Positions 62,168 to 64,000 of a stretch of 64,000 nt of DNA are shown in pieces. The notes beneath the pieces are model-generated. The model was not told the DNA's origin. It made no database searches and worked only from the letters and a program-made list of their open reading frames with translations. Origin of the DNA: Lyophyllum atratum (Eukaryota > Basidiomycota > Agaricomycetes > Agaricales > Lyophyllaceae); NCBI GenBank assembly GCA_014905825.1, contig JACGCN010000006.1:1860001-1924000 (forward strand), written 5' to 3'. How positions within the stretch are numbered: position 1 is the first letter of the stretch; every line of letters begins with the position of its first letter. Both the position numbers and the translations under genes were made by a program.

Positions 62168-63045
62168 TCAGCACTTTTTCCCCTCGCAATCAACCAGCAC
62201 CGGGTCGACGTATTTCTCTCCAGCCAATACATCTGTAAGTTTCGAAGACTCGGTAACAAAGTGGTTTTCCCAGCGATACACAATGTCTTGTGGTGGCTGA
62301 GGTGGGAAGCGGAAAAGCAGACTTTGACCGGGGGGAGGGAGAGAGTTTAACCCTCCATGTGGGACATAACCGAACAAGGGTACAAAGGGAAGAAAGTGAA
62401 TTGTCCCGTGTAATGTTGCAGCTCTTGTGAGTCGTCGAGCTTCGAGAGCTTAATGGAAGGTGACACAAGTGTAGTATCACTTAAGATCCATTCTGGGACG
62501 GGAAATAGATCCATCATGCACACAATGCCAATAATTCTTGATATCTCTCTCTAGAGAATATGCGATTCAAATAAGTATAGGAATATGCATGATGAACAGA
62601 CCATTAGGCCTACCTATAATCAGGGATCTCTTCCTCGCGTTGTCTTGCGGTATTATCGACTTTTGCATACCTAGATATCGCGTCAGTAGCACCATTACCG
62701 AAACGTGGAAGTTACGCACTTGCGACCGGCTACGGTCTTCTGCAACTTTTGAAGTTCCATAAGAACATATTGGCCAGAAATGAAGTGCAGTGTCTGGCCA
62801 ATGGTCATGTTTGAATGGTCCACATCAGAGCCAGCCTCGTTAGCCAGAGGGTTGGGGCCTGAATCCACGTCCACAGTGCCACGGGACTTTTTACAGGTCG
62901 CGAAAATGGCAGAACAGTAGAAGGGTAAAAAGGTCAGGTAATATCGCTCAGCCGCAGGAGCAGAGGCGGCCTGACCATAGCGGAGCTTTTGTATTAGGGG
63001 CCATCTCCCGTTCTCGTTGCCCCTTCGTCCAACGGCTTGATCCAT
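62168..63045 (-). CDS. Unrecognised protein with conserved C-terminus
   Basis: From the ATG at 63045 (MDQAVGRRGNENGR) exons read LRYGQAASAPAAERYYLTFL, FYCSAIFATCKKSRG, IGQTLHFISGQYVLMELQKL; then after two short introns KYAKVDNTARQREEEIPDY, REISRIIGIVCMMDLFPVPE, SIKLSKLDDSQELQHYTG; and finally HFLPFVPLFGYVPHGGLNSL, IVYRWENHFVTESSKLTDVL, AGEKYVDPVLVDCEGKKC. The frame slips by one base near 62404 (between HYTG and TIHFL). Further upstream exons are possible. I do not know the family; the dense aromatic C-terminus suggests a folded domain. Confidence 0.55.
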
Positions 63046-63504
63046 GAGCTATCCGATATGGTTCGACAAGGCAGAAAATAAATGGCCGCAACGCTCATCC
63101 GAGCTTATTGGACAGATTGCAAATAGCACCCTGTGTCCCAAGTTTGAAGTTGGTTCACGCGGGGACCAGGGAAGGCGGCAAGATCAAGATCAGGATATAT
63201 CGGGGTTAACATGGCGTTATGAACATGAGAAACAGGAGGCTTGAACAAGGCGTTGGATAGATTGTTCGAAACGCGGCGGAGACGCATTCCACAGAGCTTC
63301 TGTGATGCGTCCGGTTTCTGCAAGGCTGAGGCGGATGGATAGAGACTATAGTACAAATTAACGGCGCAGCAGCTAGATAACACATAGTTCGAGAAGGACT
63401 TCTATGACTGGAGTCGTCAGACAAGAACTCACGGAGAAGGCTACAAACATACATACGGTTCGTCTTCAAACAGCGACACACATCCGACCAGGGCAGCAGT
63501 AATC
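63046..63504. other. Intergenic or missed 5' exons, 459 bp
   Basis: Lies between two minus-strand genes. An open frame at 63105-63383 without family resemblance could contain upstream exons of the unrecognised gene; nothing is firm. Confidence 0.3.
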
Positions 63505-64000
63505 TCAAATATCGAATCTCCGTATGAGCACCCGACTCGCCTCCGTCGTGATGATTCTTCTCTCGTCAAAGGCGACCGTCCGCTTGCCCAGGTAATTGCT
63601 CACACTCCCTTCTGATCTGGGCCCAGATACTTCGGCTCCTGTGCCAGCCTCCAGATCCCACACCCACAGACTGCCGTTCAGCCCAAGGCTGACACAGCGG
63701 CCGTCAGAGAGTGCAAGCGATGCAATAGGGCCGACTTGACCATGTAGGCTACGCACAAATGCCAATTTTGGAGGAGAGGACGCAACGGAGTTTGATGAGG
63801 GCAAGTAGAGGCGATAGAGTTGTAAGGTGGTGGATGAGTTAAGGAACGATGCATCATGGGTGTCAATAGTGTCGGGAATCGACAAGAAAGAGGTCGAGGA
63901 CATGGACGAAGACGCTGCTTCAGCTGGAGCAAGCACAACCCATTTTCCATCCGTCTGCGTGTCCGTGACTCGAGATACCTTTCGACTCCATTGCTCGCGC
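63505..64000 (-). CDS. WD-repeat-like protein, C-terminal part (runs off edge)
   Basis: The frame is open to the window's right edge, so only the last 165 or so residues are present. Repeat-like segments alternate beta strands: GKWVVLAPAEA, LHGQVGPIASLALSDGRCVS, GLNGSLWVWDLEAGTGAEVS, KRTVAFDERRIITTEASRVL and a final IRRFDI. The LWVWDLE and SLALSDGRCVSLG pieces are typical WD40 blades. F-box/WD proteins of basidiomycetes often look like this, but the N-terminus is outside the window. Confidence 0.65.
   Translation of the reverse strand, partial: REQWSRKVSRVTDTQTDGKWVVLAPAEAASSSMSSTSFLSIPDTIDTHDASFLNSSTTLQLYRLYLPSSNSVASSPPKLAFVRSLHGQVGPIASLALSDGRCVSLGLNGSLWVWDLEAGTGAEVSGPRSEGSVSNYLGKRTVAFDERRIITTEASRVLIRRFDI

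Overview
The window is nuclear DNA of a filamentous basidiomycete, probably an agaricomycete. Genes are dense on both strands, almost all are cut by many 48-60 nt GT-AG introns, and single-copy housekeeping genes (CCT6, polyubiquitin, RPS5, ARPC4, BOS1, RRP17) sit among fast-evolving, proline/serine-rich proteins of basidiomycete type. I saw no convincing tRNA, rRNA, CRISPR array or intact transposon.

Layout. 0-7 kb, all plus strand: an amidohydrolase-like protein, an unrecognised nuclear-looking protein, and chaperonin subunit CCT6. 7-12.5 kb, minus strand: histone H4K20 methyltransferase SET9 and, upstream of it, a five-unit polyubiquitin gene. 13.8-18 kb: a FAM72-family protein divergent from the rRNA-processing factor RRP17, then the Golgi Qb-SNARE BOS1. 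18-20.9 kb is gene-poor with islands of AACTTT/AAAGTT repeats. 20.9-33.5 kb: a metallo-beta-lactamase-fold hydrolase, a mucin-like single-pass membrane protein, a P5B-type ATPase, a divergent short-chain dehydrogenase and a cytochrome P450. 33.9-37 kb: a nucleolar FKBP prolyl isomerase divergent from ARPC4 (Arp2/3 complex), and a GNAT acetyltransferase. 37-44 kb: a HIRAN/SNF2/RING helicase of the Rad5/HLTF type shares a 193-bp divergent promoter with NSE4 of the Smc5/6 complex, so two genome-stability genes are paired; a perfect 206-bp tandem duplication covers the helicase 3' end. 44-50 kb: a gelsolin-repeat-like protein and a GPI-anchored cysteine-rich secreted protein. 51-64 kb: an unknown coiled-coil protein, RPS5, two unknown low-complexity proteins, the small telomere protein TEN1 (CST complex), an unknown protein with a conserved C-terminus, and the C-terminus of a WD-repeat-like protein running off the right edge.

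The strongest unexplained signal is a scatter of single-base insertions and deletions inside otherwise intact, strongly conserved exons (CCT6, three in polyubiquitin, the dehydrogenase, FKBP, P450, gelsolin-like protein and others). The most economical reading is residual long-read or homopolymer error in the assembly. If the raw reads confirm them, several essential genes would be broken in this copy, as in a decaying nucleus of a dikaryon or a duplicated haplotype. Splice boundaries were inferred by hand from GT-AG consensus and reading-frame continuity.
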